A stretch of 64,000 nucleotides of DNA from Trachythela sp. YZ-2020 (taxonomy: Eukaryota > Cnidaria > Anthozoa > Malacalcyonacea > Clavulariidae), in NCBI GenBank assembly GCA_016169945.1, contig JADLSH010000387.1:124001-188000 (forward strand), given 5' to 3'. This document shows positions 22,581-35,300 of the stretch, one piece after another (within the stretch, counting starts at the first letter, position 1; each line of letters opens with the position of its first letter). The notes beneath the pieces were generated by a model. It made no database searches, was not told the origin of the DNA, and saw only the letters and a program-made list of their open reading frames with translations. Both the position numbers and the translations under genes were made by a program.

Positions 22581-23249
22581 GAGAGACTTGAGCCGAATTA
22601 TTGCAAGTGAAGACGTTATATTTTGCAATATTCGGCAAAGATGAATCCAACTGTCAATAGGTGTTTTATTATCTCAGATTTATAACAAAAAACACTTTGT
22701 AAGCGAGACAATGAATTGACACGTGAGAGTTATATATCTTTACAACTGGTGAAGATTCGGGCTTACTGATCGAAGGCTTTGCAATGACAAACGTCAGTGG
22801 CGTTTTCTTCAAACCAAAACAAATCATATCATAATTGTTGTGGAAAACGGTTTCCTTGGATAAATATACTTTAAAATATACATTATGTACTGGATATAAA
22901 CGGGTATTCAATACAACACTAATCACTAAATCAGGCTAATTTATTGCCGTTCGTTTACTTCCAATTCGTGATCCTTTCCTTTTTGAGGGGGTGCTAATAT
23001 AATAGACAATGTTATAAATATCCCTCATTCCAACCTAATGGGTAACGCAGGAAATGAATTTCTTTAGCTTCAGAGGCATTAGACGTCACTCAGGTAGCTT
23101 ATCACGTCACAAGAAGTTTCGGAAGTTTTTTTGCTGTTATTATAAATTGGCAGGTTCAGCAAATTTGACCAATTTGACTAAAAAATATTGGATCTCATTT
23201 TTCGCGTCAGAGAAAGAAACCTAAGGTCCTTCGATTTGGTCTGGAATTT

Positions 23250-23400
23250 ACAGAAGTATGACGAAGGGCTTTGTTTGAAACGTCGACATGATTTCAATTT
23301 TATTCAGGTAGTTCAGAATTTCAGAAACAAACCATGGTATCTGAAACTAAGTTTAGATGACAAAGGATTTCTTTTGAAACATCGTTTTTCATTTAAAGCG
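23250..23400 (+). repeat. Two decayed hammerhead-like units in tandem
   Basis: TATGACGAAGGGCTTTG followed by TTTGAAACGTCG at about 23256-23285, and ATGACAAAGGATTTC with TTTTGAAACATCG at about 23357-23385, roughly 100 bp apart. The short open frame across them (23188-23406) is explained by the repeat, not by a gene. Confidence 0.4.
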
Positions 23401-23482
23401 AAGTGAACAATTTGATGACAAAAAGTCCTTGTCTTTTTAGACTTAAGAGGAGGCGGGTAAGCCAATTAAATACGCCAAAGCA

Positions 23483-25205
23483 TAATTACACCCTGTGGTT
23501 GACATTGAAATTACACCCTGTGGTTGACATTGAGGCGTTCATATAAGACGTAAAGTATAAGGAGAAGAAAAGAGAAAGCTCTATAAAATTTAGAAAATAA
23601 ATTGATTTAAAAATCCTCCTCTAACTTTCTATATAGCCATAAGAAATGATTCAGTAGCCTACGTGCATTCCCAAAATCAGTGTTTGTCCCTTGTTAAAAT
23701 TAATGGGTATAGTAAGAAGAATAGAAAAAGGAGTTACACTTCCGCTGTAGATTTGATTCAATCATAACGGGAAAAATCATTCAAACTTTTAATTGTCTCA
23801 TAGAATACTTCTGACCGTCTATATTCCTGTGTATTTCATTTCAGCTTGTCATTTTGGAAAGGCTACTGATTAGACTGTTGCATGGTCGAAGATATTATTG
23901 CACTAGAAAACTATTAATACTTCACTCCTTTCAAGTCTGGTAAGTGACAATACATTTATACAATTAGTGAAGTAAACTAAAAAGCAATCGATGCTATGTT
24001 ATAGGAATGGGGTTAGAAATATTTTAGTCCAGTCGCTTAGGCCCTGAATTAAATTGTCAATTGATCACGACATGCCGGACTAAGGCACCATGCTTCTCAC
24101 AACGCCTCCTGAGGGTAACAGGAAATATTTGTTTCCCGGGGGTCAGGTATATCAACTTTGTTGGAACATGTTGTTAGCATCACAATCATTATACTAAAGG
24201 ACAAAATAGATATTTACATGTATATATCAATAATTTTAGCTTGAGTAATTGACGAGCGGTTGGCCCAATATCATTTCTGATCAATAATATTAATACATTT
24301 TCTTCAATATTTCTTATCTGAAACATTCGATAAGAGAAATTTTATTACCATCCACCGATTGCACCCCCTGATTACAATATTTTTGGGCAGCCCTTCTGAA
24401 GTTCATCTTCCGTCTAAATGGATCAAGTTCCAAAGGGTTGCCCGCCTAGTAACGATCTTATCCTTGAACGACTGGACTATTTTAAACTGGTCAGGCTGAA
24501 TTCGCATATATACTGTTATGTCAGACAAGTGTTATTGTGAGGATCCTATTAAGGCACAAAATTACCATACTGCATATACCGTGTATCCGTATTTATAAGT
24601 CAAAAACCGGTTACGATAAATGAAAACCTTATGAAAACCTTATGAAAACCTACAGTATAGCCTCAACCGCAGGCACATCGCCACGCCTGGGTTGCTGTAG
24701 AAGACCCAAGATATGAACCAGTATAAGACGTGAAGATTCAAATGGTTTAAATATTTTACTGATATTATATTAAATTAAAGAGATTTAAAGTAAAACCACT
24801 GTAAATCTTTTATTTGTCTTGTATATTTATTTGTCCATGTCTTGGGTTTTCCTAGGCTCAATTAAAAAATATTAGCAACATAAGAAGCTCTGCCATTATT
24901 CTTTTTAACTTCTAGTTAGACTATAGACAATTCAACTTCAAAGGACAATTTATACTTTCAACGACATAATTATGTCCTTCGATACACATGAAATAAATTA
25001 CGTAATGCAGCGAAGAGAACGGAAGTTCGCGTTGTCGAGTAAGTGACGTCACTGTCGCTGTCGCATACCTCCCCGCAAAATTAGTTTCAAATCGAACTAT
25101 CTCCGGTATGTTACTGGTTAATTACAAGTATAACTATTGGTGCTTGGTGTAGCATGTTTGTAATACCGCGTTGTTTGGCACATTTCAATATTGCATAATA
25201 TAGGC
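23483..25205. other. Gene-free AT-rich stretch
   Basis: A 25-bp unit (ATTACACCCTGTGGTTGACA...) is repeated twice at 23484-23533, and a short AAAACCTTATG triple occurs near 24620-24650. No gene, RNA or intact mobile element was recognised in the remainder. Confidence 0.5.
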
Positions 25206-25626
25206 TATAAAATATAAGTAGAAGGTGTTAGTAGATGGAATACTCGAACGGAATAATACCTTCGGAATAATACCTTCGCATTAATACCTTCTACTATTAA
25301 TCCAATCGAACGAGATGCCGAGAAAAATCTTGAAATTTACCCATACCGATATACTGGCATCACTCCAATCATATCGGAACTTGCGGTTGACGCTCAGCAG
25401 CTGGACTCTGTAGCTCAATTGGTTAGAGCGCTGCACCGGAATCGCAGGGCCGCAGATTCAATTCCTGCCAGAGGAAGTTGCATTTTTCGAAACTGCTCCT
25501 GGCTAGGTCTAAAAAAATGTATATAAATTTCCGTTCGAGTATTCCATCTACTAACACCTTATCCTATTAATCCAATCGAACGAGATGCCGAGAAAAATCT
25601 TGAAATTTACCCATATAAAATATAAG
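25206..25626 (+). mobile_element. tRNA-headed element with 13-bp target duplication and inverted 5' end
   Basis: TATAAAATATAAG occurs at 25206-25218 and again at 25614-25626. Between them, in order: a 32-bp block (25222-25253) that is the exact inverse of 25529-25560; a 52-bp direct repeat (25294-25345, repeated at 25564-25615); a tRNA-like head (about 25405-25480, CTGTAGCTCAATTGGTTAGA and GATTCAATTCC); and a tail. The tRNA-like part has a good D arm and T arm but no clean anticodon arm. A related copy is at 32411-32818. Confidence 0.75.
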
Positions 25627-26655
25627 ACACGATTTAATGAATGATAATCTAGATACAATTAAAGTTGAAATCACCAAGCCAAAATCAAAGTCCTTTTTCG
25701 TCGATACTTGGTATAGACCGCCAAATTCGTCACTTAAACTGTTTGACTATTATGACGTTATAGACTTATAGTGGGAACACACCCTAACAAATTAAATTAA
25801 TTGTTGAAATAGCATTGGTAGAAGCTTGCTGTAGATTTATTACAACTTGTGCGTTTTTACGTGTGTATATAGCAGTGTGGGTCGGGAAAGAACATGTGCT
25901 CTAAGGGTTTCAGATCGGGGAATGTGGGAGGCCTTCGAAAAGACAGGTCCCATTTTAGGGAGTGTCGCTACAATCATTCACCAGGGACGCCGGAGCTATG
26001 GCAGGGCAGGGGGGAGGTCAATGCGAACGCAAGAGCAGTCGAGAACATTTTTTTGCTGCTACGCCCTTTCGGTGAGATTTCGATGATTTTCAAATTTCAA
26101 GTCATTAATATTTGCTATTTCTGTGTACAAATAGACATAAAAGAAGTGCGGAATGAAAACAACAGAAAATTGGCTATCGCAATATGAACTGAATACAACT
26201 GTATTCTCTTTTCATTGGCAGCTTTATTAATGTTTCATTTACATTGAAAGGGCACTTTTTCCCCCTTGCCCCCCCTTAGGAAAGGGCAGGAGGGTCGCTT
26301 TCCCCCCCCCCCGCGCTAATTCACTAGAGCTTGCGCAAAAAATTCGAGTTGCCATCCGCAAAAACGAGTTATGAACACATAGTGGATATATAGCACAAGT
26401 TTTCTGAAAACACTAAGCCAAAGATTTTATGCGATATTAGTATCCAGACGGTTAAGAAAATAGAGAAGATAAACCTGCTGAAGTAGTCGACGAAGAAATG
26501 AGAAAGATCTGTCCATTATGATACACAAATTGGGAAGGCGATGGACATTGAAGTGATTAGATAGACAGACAGAGAACAGGACAGGAGAGTGGCTGTTATA
26601 TATCGCTTAAGCTGAGATAATCAAAGATTATAATAAAAATAATAATTATAATACT
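25627..26655. other. Gene-free stretch with G-rich repeat debris
   Basis: Around 25970-26320 there are CAGGGACGCCGGAGC and G/C-runs typical of the decayed MITEs in this window. Open frames here do not resemble proteins. Confidence 0.4.
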
Positions 26656-26893
26656 CAGGGGCGGATCTAGGGGTGATCAGAGCGATCACGCGACTAACGT
26701 AAAATTTTGCAATTGCGCAATTAATTAATTCAACCAACAGTCCAGTTATCATATTTCATGCAGTGGCTTATATTCAAAGTTCGTAGTCAAGTTATCAAGT
26801 TTCATACAGCGGCAGGCCTTCGATGCATAACGCGCAGAACAGCGGTCTAGCGCGTGAGTTTTGCTCGCTCTAAAGGCAGATTCCAGCTATCTG

Positions 26894-27000
26894 ATTGGCC
26901 AAATTGCTTTTTGCGCGTTCTGCGGGGTGTTCAGCGATCAGGGGCTAGTATACAAGGTATCCGATTGGCTAAATTGAAAAAAAATCTGAATTCCCATTGG
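26894..27000 (-). promoter_or_regulatory. Three inverted CCAAT boxes inside the hAT element
   Basis: ATTGG occurs at 26894-26898, 26964-26968 and 26996-27000, each in a (T/C)(G/C)ATTGG(C) context close to the NF-Y consensus. They precede the ATG at 27134 by 130-240 bases. Function is inferred only. Confidence 0.35.
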
Positions 27001-27133
27001 CTAGATTTTTCTGACCGATCAGATGCATCAGGCTTCAGTTTATACGGCATGATCCTATGACCTTTCTGATCGCAGCTTTGACCGGAATTGTTCAATCGAA
27101 GTAGCTCGGAAAATATAATACGAATATACGGCA

Positions 27134-27382
27134 ATGTCTCGTAGTATTTACGAGGCCGTTCAGGCCATGTTTGAGAACAACGATGAGCAATGTCCGGTGG
27201 AAATTCAAGCTGATCTGAGGAAGCGAATCGACGCTTCGCCGAAGACTTCTGTCCAAGAGCTGTTGAGCGCTATCAAGTTATCAACAACACAAGCTTCTGC
27301 TTGGGCAGAAATGTTGGTGCCGAATCGTACATTCCGAAGTATGTTCGGGAAAGGAACAAGTCTTGTACGGCTACGGCCCTAA
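27134..27382 (+). CDS. Hypothetical 82-residue frame within the hAT element
   Basis: Begins with ATG (MSRSIYEAVQAMFEN) and is rich in charged and helical residues, unlike random AT-rich frames nearby. Around codon 69 a good donor (GAA|GTATGT, 27339) could end an exon at 27338, so this may be the first exon of a longer protein. No known domain was recognised. Its position between TIRs and downstream of CCAAT boxes suggests an element-encoded or captured exon. Confidence 0.35.
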   Translation: MSRSIYEAVQAMFENNDEQCPVEIQADLRKRIDASPKTSVQELLSAIKLSTTQASAWAEMLVPNRTFRSMFGKGTSLVRLRP

Positions 27383-28108
27383 TGCAAATATATTCTGTTT
27401 TAACTACATTTATTGTGGTGATTTTTGACTTGTATTTACAGAGCAATCTGTGCGCGTGAGGCGATGACCCGCTGGCTATGTTTATGAAATTTGCAATTTT
27501 TGCATATTACTGCGGTCGAAACCCAGCCGATTAGGCGAACTGTATAAAATATAGGCATTAAGGCATTTTGTTTATGCTTTTGTTGCTTGATATTAATCGC
27601 CTAAGGTTTGGATATATATATTATCGACTTCAACCGAACCAAATATGATGTATTTTTGACTTGATGTGTATTGGACCGCATGGCATGGTGATGGTGTAAT
27701 ACGATCTCAGATGTGATGTAAAATTGTGTACATAGCTATAGGCAGCAAATTGGTACTATTCTGAGATAGCCTTTGGCTAATTGGCTTCCCAGGACCAAAA
27801 CATTTTATCCTTTACTCTTAAAACACGTTTTAATACTGATGTCATGTACAGTAGTTTGTGTTATTGTGTAAACTATAAATATTTGAAATGGAGATTAATA
27901 TTTAACTCCATGTCTGGTTTGTTTATTAGATCTGCTGCTACTGGGAATTGCTTGTACAGCTCTGTGTATGTTAGGAGAGGAGGGTGACTGGGTGGTGCGA
28001 AAATTTAGCAATTTTCTCGCCCCCCTAAAAAAAATTACCCCGGCTGTGTGTACCAACGTAAATTTTGACTAACGTACGAAAAATCCTCGATCCGCCCCTG
28101 ATAATACT

Positions 28109-30091
28109 ATAATAATTATATAAGTACCAGGGCCGTAGCAATCGGGCGACTGGGCTGCAGCCCTCCCCCCAATAATTTGTAAAATAGATTTCAAATTGAT
28201 TTCAGTTAACCGTTTCACTTACAATTATTGAACAGAAACACTTCAGTAACTCTTGGAAAACAGATTTAATAAGTCATTATAGCCTAACTAGTACTTCCAA
28301 TGCAAAGGCTAGTAGACAGTGGCGTACCGAGCGGGGGTGTAGGGGGTGTTACAACCCAAATTTTTAAAACAATATCGGTAAATTGCTTCGTCAGTTAAAA
28401 CGTAGAATTTGAAAGTAACTTGGCCGGTAAATTTTAAAATTTCAAGCAACCACAGCCACAGGGCCGTCGACAGTAATTTGCTCATCCAGGATACGATTGT
28501 ACTTCTTTTTATACTCTATCTATTTTTTGCATAGCCAGCAGCTACAATCAACTCATCTGTAATAGTTTGTCGTTACTTTCATATCTATATATATCACATG
28601 TACATATGTCAAAAGTATATTTTTAACAAAACTATTTCACTGACGCTTGTAATTGTATACGGAGCACACGAGGTTGTAAAAAGTTAAAAAGTGCGTTAAC
28701 TTCAAACTTCACAATTTTTATTAAAAATCCTCTCAGGAAGCACGGAAAATGCACTTATGAGGCTTCGAAAATGCAAAATTTTCCCGGGGGAGCATGACCC
28801 CCTAGGCCCCCAATAACAGTTTGCTGCCGATGGCACTGAACCAAAATGGTTCAGTTAGTAACGTTATGCGCTCGCTGAGGTTTAGTAACTAACATCGCTT
28901 TTTTTGCCCTGCGTCGTCGGTAAATTTTCAGTGAATTTCAGTCCCCCAATCCAAAAAAGCTTCCTACGGCACTTAGTACATTCACGCAAAGGTGTTGGCA
29001 AACCTTCCCAGTTAGCCCGAGGACTAGTAAAATCCTTCTGACTGTCCTGATGTTCGTTACCTTACTCGTTGAGTGAACCCAGGCCATCCCCATGTCTGAA
29101 ATGACTAGTCTAAGAGCAAAATAATATCCTGTCTTTACGACAAGGCCTTTTTTAAGAATTCGTTGGTGGGGGAGGGGAAAAGGGACCTAACAGGTGGTGA
29201 ACTGGAGGCTTGCGAACTTGTAGGGGGTGGGGGGTCTGGGGTTTCTCCTTTTCGTATTCGTGAGCCTCCTGGGCTTGATTTTCTGCAACAATTGTTTCAT
29301 ATATCCCATCTGGACGGACTGACCTTTCAGTATATCTTAGTAAGCTTTTGTTATGGGAATATTAAAACACTCTTCTGAACTAAGTCATTCTTCCTTTTTT
29401 TGCTTATATTTTAGACAAAAGGGATCTTCGTGGGGGGGGGAAGGGGGTTCAAAATATGTTGCGTGATAGACGCTGAATTTTCTACTTCAGAGAGAGTAGT
29501 AATGCGACTTTTCGAATGCCTGTATAAACCCTTGTCTTTACCTGGCTGGGAGTAGGCCAGGAGCACAATAGGGCCAAGCAGGTGTTCACCTTTACTTGCG
29601 GGTTCATTGAAAGTACATATCACTGGCATTCCCTTACCTGACTGGTTGTTGGGAGCCAATGTCAGGAAATACCCCCACCACTGTCTTTTACTGGATGGTG
29701 TGTAGAATTGATAATGATAATAATAATATATTTAGTATAATAATAAAAATATATTTAGTATTATAATGATAATAATAGTAATAATATCTAGTCGGCGCAA
29801 CGCGTAAGCGCATACACTAGTGCAGTTACCAACTTACCGCTGATCATACATTTCGGAGACTATATTTTTCTATTACGTCACGGGTTATCCCTCGCAACTA
29901 ATAAACCAAAAGCTCGAGATGTGCACGAATAGTGAGCTGCTCGCATATGCACGGCATAAAAAGTTGCCATGGCTAGCCTCACCACTTATTTTTATGTTTG
30001 TTTTACTTTGGTGTAGTAATTTATGTAATGAGGAAAATAGAATAGATAATTATTTTAATCTCCTTTAAATTATTTATGATCTTAAATTTTA
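28109..30091. other. Repeat-rich gap before the EGF/stalk gene
   Basis: Contains MITE-like pieces with G-runs (28128-28180 CAGGGCCGTAGCAATCG; 28317-28975 from GTGGCGTACCGAGCGGGGG to TTCCTACGGCACTTAG). An ATA/ATG-rich microsatellite lies at 29705-29790. The open frames at 29163-29378 and 29411-29659 are not protein-like. Confidence 0.45.
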
Positions 30092-30157
30092 TTGCCAATG
30101 TCTTTTAAACTTAAACTTACTCAAAAATTTGCTTTTTTATTCACATATAGACTGAAC

Positions 30158-32300
30158 ATGCCACTGAGAGTATTTTTAATCCCACTTTTGCTTCTTCATT
30201 TCAATTCAAAATTGGTTACGTCCTCCAATGTTGGTTACCTCACAACGCCATTGTTTGAAATGCTAGTCAAAGACCTTCCCCAAGACGATAAATCCGAAAA
30301 TGTAACCGCAGATCAATCTAGAGGCAGTGGTGGCGGAGATGAAACCTTAACTGCATATTTTTCCAAGTTGAAACTCCTTGATTACTGGAAGGCAAATCCT
30401 GTGGCACTATCATTGAACCAAATCCTGGAACATAAAATAGCGACTGTTATCGAAAACGCTACAGTGTTATACGATGGAAATATTTTCAATACTAAAAATC
30501 TAACTGGTTACAACTGCACGCGTTGGTGTTACAAAGTGAGTGTGCCAACGATATTAAATGTAACAGGATGGAATGAAGATAGATTAAATGGTAAAGTTGG
30601 ACCAATTGTGCGAATTGGAGAAATTCATAACGCAATTTTGAAAGCAATTGAAGAAAAGTTTTGCTGTAATATGGTCGAAATTGCGAAGCGCTTAAAACTG
30701 GTCAACGGTGTCAACCAAACTGCAGTATATATCGATATATGGGAACTTTTTGTGCCTTATATTAACGAGGCAGCAATTCAATGTAAGGCTGGTGCGTTGA
30801 AAGTGACCACAAAAGAACTTACAGAACTACTGCGTACCGATTGGAAGACACTTAGTAACTATGACTTAAATCAAATGGACATGTACTTTTTCTCAGCATA
30901 TGAAGATCTTCTTCGTCGGAAACATTTCCTTGAAACTAGATCGATTACAAGTGAAGTTCTAAGCACTTTCAATAATTGGCGATATAGCACAATGGCTCGA
31001 TTCGCTTACATTGTTAGTAAGTTTTCTCCTCGTGATTTGGAAATCTTATACAGATGGCAAGCTCCTCAACTGTTCGGAATTGAAAATATCCCACTGTCGA
31101 TCCTCCAGTCTGGTTGTACTAAGATATCACTCACTGATACTTTCTTGACCCTGTCACGCACTCTTTTTGGTTCTCATAACAAATTCCCATCTTGCGAAGT
31201 TGGATTTCTTCTATTCAGATCATTCAACGAGATTAACAAGACGTTTGCAGTTTCTCCTTCATCCGATCAAAATGTCTTGGAGATCTTTCGCAAAGCAAGT
31301 AAAAAACCCAGCTGGTTCGATATACACAAACTACTCCAACTCGAAATCGATCATGGAATTTGGGTGGAAACGCCAACTTTGAGTCAGATTTCTGTATCTA
31401 GTGGAACATCTTTAAGCAATCTTACAAGATATGGGTCAATTCCAATAGCAATATGGAATATAAAAACGTTCAATACGTCTTCAACTCTGAATAATATAAT
31501 GCGCACCAATTATCCTTCGTTTTTAACAAAATTGCTCCATACATATGGTTACACATCGTTAGGCCTGGCATCAGCCGCTGGTATTTCAAAATCTCGACTC
31601 AATTCCTTAGCAATCCAAGAAGTACATCGCTTAATAATTAAATCGATTCAAACCAGATACAACATTGATAATTTAGCATCTCTTCTTGGTATCACTGGCG
31701 TGGATTCTCCGCATATTCTCATCAATCTGCCATCTTTTGAGTGGGACAAAATAGTGACGGTAGCAATCCAGAATGCTTTTGCATATGCTGCTGATGCATT
31801 TTCCGTATTTCTTGGCAAAGGAGGTGTTAACATTACAACCGTGGAGGGATCGTTTCCTGCTATTCAGGTTATCTCTTCTGTTCAATATCACGATCAGAGA
31901 ATCACACCAAAAAAACTAGCCAGTTGTATTAGCATCCCGAGGACAGTGTTAGAGATTTATGCATTGTCTTTTACTAAATACCATCAATTACACATTAGCA
32001 GCATCGTGCCTCTATTAAGAAACAAAACAAGATATGAAATGAAAAGTATGCAACAATTGCTCGATCCTTTGACACTTGATTTTGATGATGTAAAGTTTCA
32101 CTCGGTGGCTGCAGTCATCACTCTACTTACAGGCATGACATCTGATAACCTACAATGTCTGTACGGCTTGTCCTCTACTTTCCTAAACACAGACCTTGCT
32201 ATAACCTTCCAGACAGCAAATGAAACTTGTCTCTGTAACGACGTCCTTGACCGAACCATGTTTGATATCGTCACAATAATTTCAGAAAATACAACATGCT
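30158..32300 (+). CDS. EGF/stalk gene exon 1: signal peptide and ectodomain
   Basis: One long exon, 714 codons plus one base. The reading frame continues seven bases past a GTAAGT donor at 32301 to a stop, so the donor is the natural end. The segment ending CLCNDVLDRTMF...NTTC has three Cys just before the EGF exon. At least eight NxS/T sequons are present. Confidence 0.85.
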
Positions 32301-35300
32301 GTAAGTGACCTATGACTTTTATCGAGTAGAACTCTTTCGGAATTTGAATTATTCAATAATAAGTGCGTGAATAATCAGTAAATAATACACGACAAACCAT
32401 TTATTAAATGTGAGCGAAATTTATATATAGTGTTTTAGAACTAACCAGGAGCAGTTGAGAAAAATACAACTAAAGGACCATCTACATCCAGTTCTATCGA
32501 GGAGATGCCCCAAAATATTGAATGTTTACCCTTATACTAAACATTGGCACCACCCTAGTATATATACGTGAACTTGTGGTTAGCTCTTGCAACTGGGCTC
32601 TGTAGCTCAGTTGGCAGAGCGCTGCACCGGAATCGCACGGCCGCAGATTCGATTCCTGCCAGAGGGCCTAAGTTCCATTTTCAGTCGCAACTGCTCCTGG
32701 TTAGATCTAAAAATTTGTATATAATTTTCGCTCGAAATTCCATCTACAAACACCATCTACATTCAGTTCTATCGAGCGAGATGACCAAAATTTAGAATAT
32801 TTACCCTTAAACAATTATAATTATTATCCGATTTTCACTTAACGAGAAGGAGTTTGTTGAGAAACGAGGCGCTAGCCGAGTTCGTTTGATCAACTTCGAC
32901 ATTCCAGAAATCAGATAATAGATCAGAGGGTGGTCAAAGGGGACAAAATACTCAGGGTTCGGCGGTCCGGGGATGTTTAAAGGGACCCGGGTAAGTTGGA
33001 TAAGAATGTGTTCACACAAAAGTGCCAGTGTACGAGGTTGAGGGGGCTCCGCATTCCCCAACCTGCCCCGGGCCCGTAACTGGGTCTAGCCGGCCTTGAA
33101 TAGATGGCTGTTGAGTATTTCATAACTTTTTGGAGCAAATTAACCAACTAATACTTTAGTAATAATTCGCTTCTTAAATTGGCTTAATTTATGGACCTTT
33201 ATTGCTAGCTGATTTCCGTTTTTTACTTATGAGTTATTGAGTTTGAGACGGTGATATCTAGTTTTTATAAAAGTGCTAGCAGTTTATAAAAGTATGCTTT
33301 GATCAAAGTGTGTGACAGTCAAATAAAACTTTATTAATTGATTCAAATTCAAATGTTTGTTAGGTAAGTAAGTAAGCAGGTGTGCTTATTATCCTTACTT
33401 GCAGCTGAGAGCTAAGCTGAATTGCGAAGGACACAGCTCAACGTGACCAAGTCGAAGGCTTTCTAGGGCGCATATGGCAGCCACCTTTTGCTCGCCATCA
33501 CGGAGCACAGCTACGATGGAAGGGCCAGTTAGGGGTTAAACCCAACCTACCCTGTCAACATTCCCTGTGGGAGGAAACCGGAGTACCAGGAGAAAACCCA
33601 CGACTTTCGGCAGAGCGTTGACTAACTCTTTTCACATGGCTATCATAAGTCGTCCCCAACGGGACTTGAACCCACGATATCAGAGGTGAAAGGCGCGTGC
33701 TCTGACGATGGCATGTTGTAAAACGCGGACTGGACTTGTAAAACGCGGACTGGACTGGACTTGTAAAACGCGGACTGGACTGGACCTTTAAAACGCGGAC
33801 TGGACTGGACTTGTAAAACGCGGACTCAAAATTTGTAAAACGCGGACTCAAAATTTGTAAAGCGCGGACTCAAAATTTGTAAAACTGTCATACGCAATGC
33901 GCCAGTTCTCAAATTAAAACATATTAAACATTCTTGTCCATTATTTTCAAGTAAACACGTTTCCATTTACAAGGACATATTTTGCAAATTATGAGTCCAG
34001 AGAGTCACAAATTTTGAGTCCGCGTTTTACAAATTTTGAGTCAGCGTTTTAACAAATTTTGAGTCCGCGTTTTACAAATTTTGAGTCCGCGTTTTACAAA
34101 TTTTGAGTCCGCGTTTTACAAATTTTGAGTCCGCGTTTTACAAATTTTGAGTCCGCGTTTTACAAGTCCAGTCCAGTCCGCGTTTTACAAGTCCAGTCCA
34201 GTCCGCGTTTTACAAGTCCAGTCCAGTCCGCGTTTTACAACATGCCTATGACGATTGCGCCACCGAAGCCGGGCCAAGACACATGTGATCACATAAATTA
34301 CCATATGTGTAAACCAACTTTAACACATTCCAATATATTTATCTTTAGCTCAAGATTCAAGTCAGTGTCGAAAAAATCCATGTGGTGCCTATATGACATG
34401 TGCAGAAATCCCCCCAGATTCATTTCAGTGTACCTGCAAGATAGGTTTCACAGGGGACGCAGTTAAAGGATGCACTGGTAAGTACACATTGTAATCAACT
34501 TTCTGGTTACTTAATCATTTAAATATTTGACCTGAATTTTTGACCGAACAAATGTCATACTGTTGATCGAAAAGATCCTGTAGGAACGGATCAAAATTAA
34601 TTCAGTTTTTGGACTGGATCAAAATTGATTCATTACAATTTTGGTATCAACAATGAGATCAACAACTCGGACTGGATCAAATTTCACACAGATTGCTGCA
34701 GTTCGAAGTGAAGCCGAGAAACAAGCTACTCAGATTTAAAATCCGGCCAGTCCTCATTTTCGGATTTGAAATATTACATAAACAAGAAATACATGCATGC
34801 GATAACTCCTCGCCTTATTTAACATGGACCGCGGAGCATTTTTTGTATTGGGGGGCTAAAGATCTCCGAGTGCGCAGTGACACTAGTATCGAGTGCTGAA
34901 GGCGTGAGGCTTTTAGAGGGGTATGGGGACATGCTCCCCCAGACATTTAACTACCTATATTTACTCAAGCGTTTGCAAACACCCTGTATAGAAATAACTA
35001 ATTAATATTATTTATTTGATATTGAAAAGAGCTCGAGCCGGAGTCATCCAACCCGACTTCTTCATCGCACAGTAAATCCAATACAACACCCTCGCCAAAC
35101 AGTAAATCCAATCCAACACCCTCGCCAAACAGTAAATCCAATACAACACCCTCGCCAAACAGTAAATCCAATACAACACCCTCGCCAAACAGTAAATCCA
35201 ATCCAACACCCTCGCCAAACAGTAAATCCAATACAACGCCCTCGCTAGACAGTAAATCCAATACAACGCCAAGTAAATCTAATTCAACGCCGTCACCAGA

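Larger units (their letters stand above)
26656..28100 (+). mobile_element. hAT-type DNA transposon derivative, 1445 bp
   Basis: An exact 8-bp target duplication ATAATACT (26648-26655 and 28101-28108) flanks inverted ends CAGGGGCGGATC, which continue imperfectly (TAGG/GAGG). 8-bp duplications and CAGGGG ends are the hAT signature. No hAT transposase or BED finger was recognised, so it is probably non-autonomous, but it contains a promoter-like segment and an 82-codon frame. Confidence 0.85.

Noticed and set aside
32596..32670. A functional tRNA gene
   Set aside because: A and B boxes and the D and T arms are present, but the anticodon arm does not fold and the acceptor stem has mismatches; the same segment recurs at 25405 within a mobile element.
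33710..34246. CRISPR-like array
   Set aside because: The units are contiguous without unique spacers, arranged in opposed orientation, and the context is an animal genome.
33555..34466. Frames at 33555-33851 and 34125-34466 with repeated SPRFT/SAFYKSSP
   Set aside because: They translate the GTAAAACGCGGACT arrays; the second also overlaps the EGF exon in the wrong frame.
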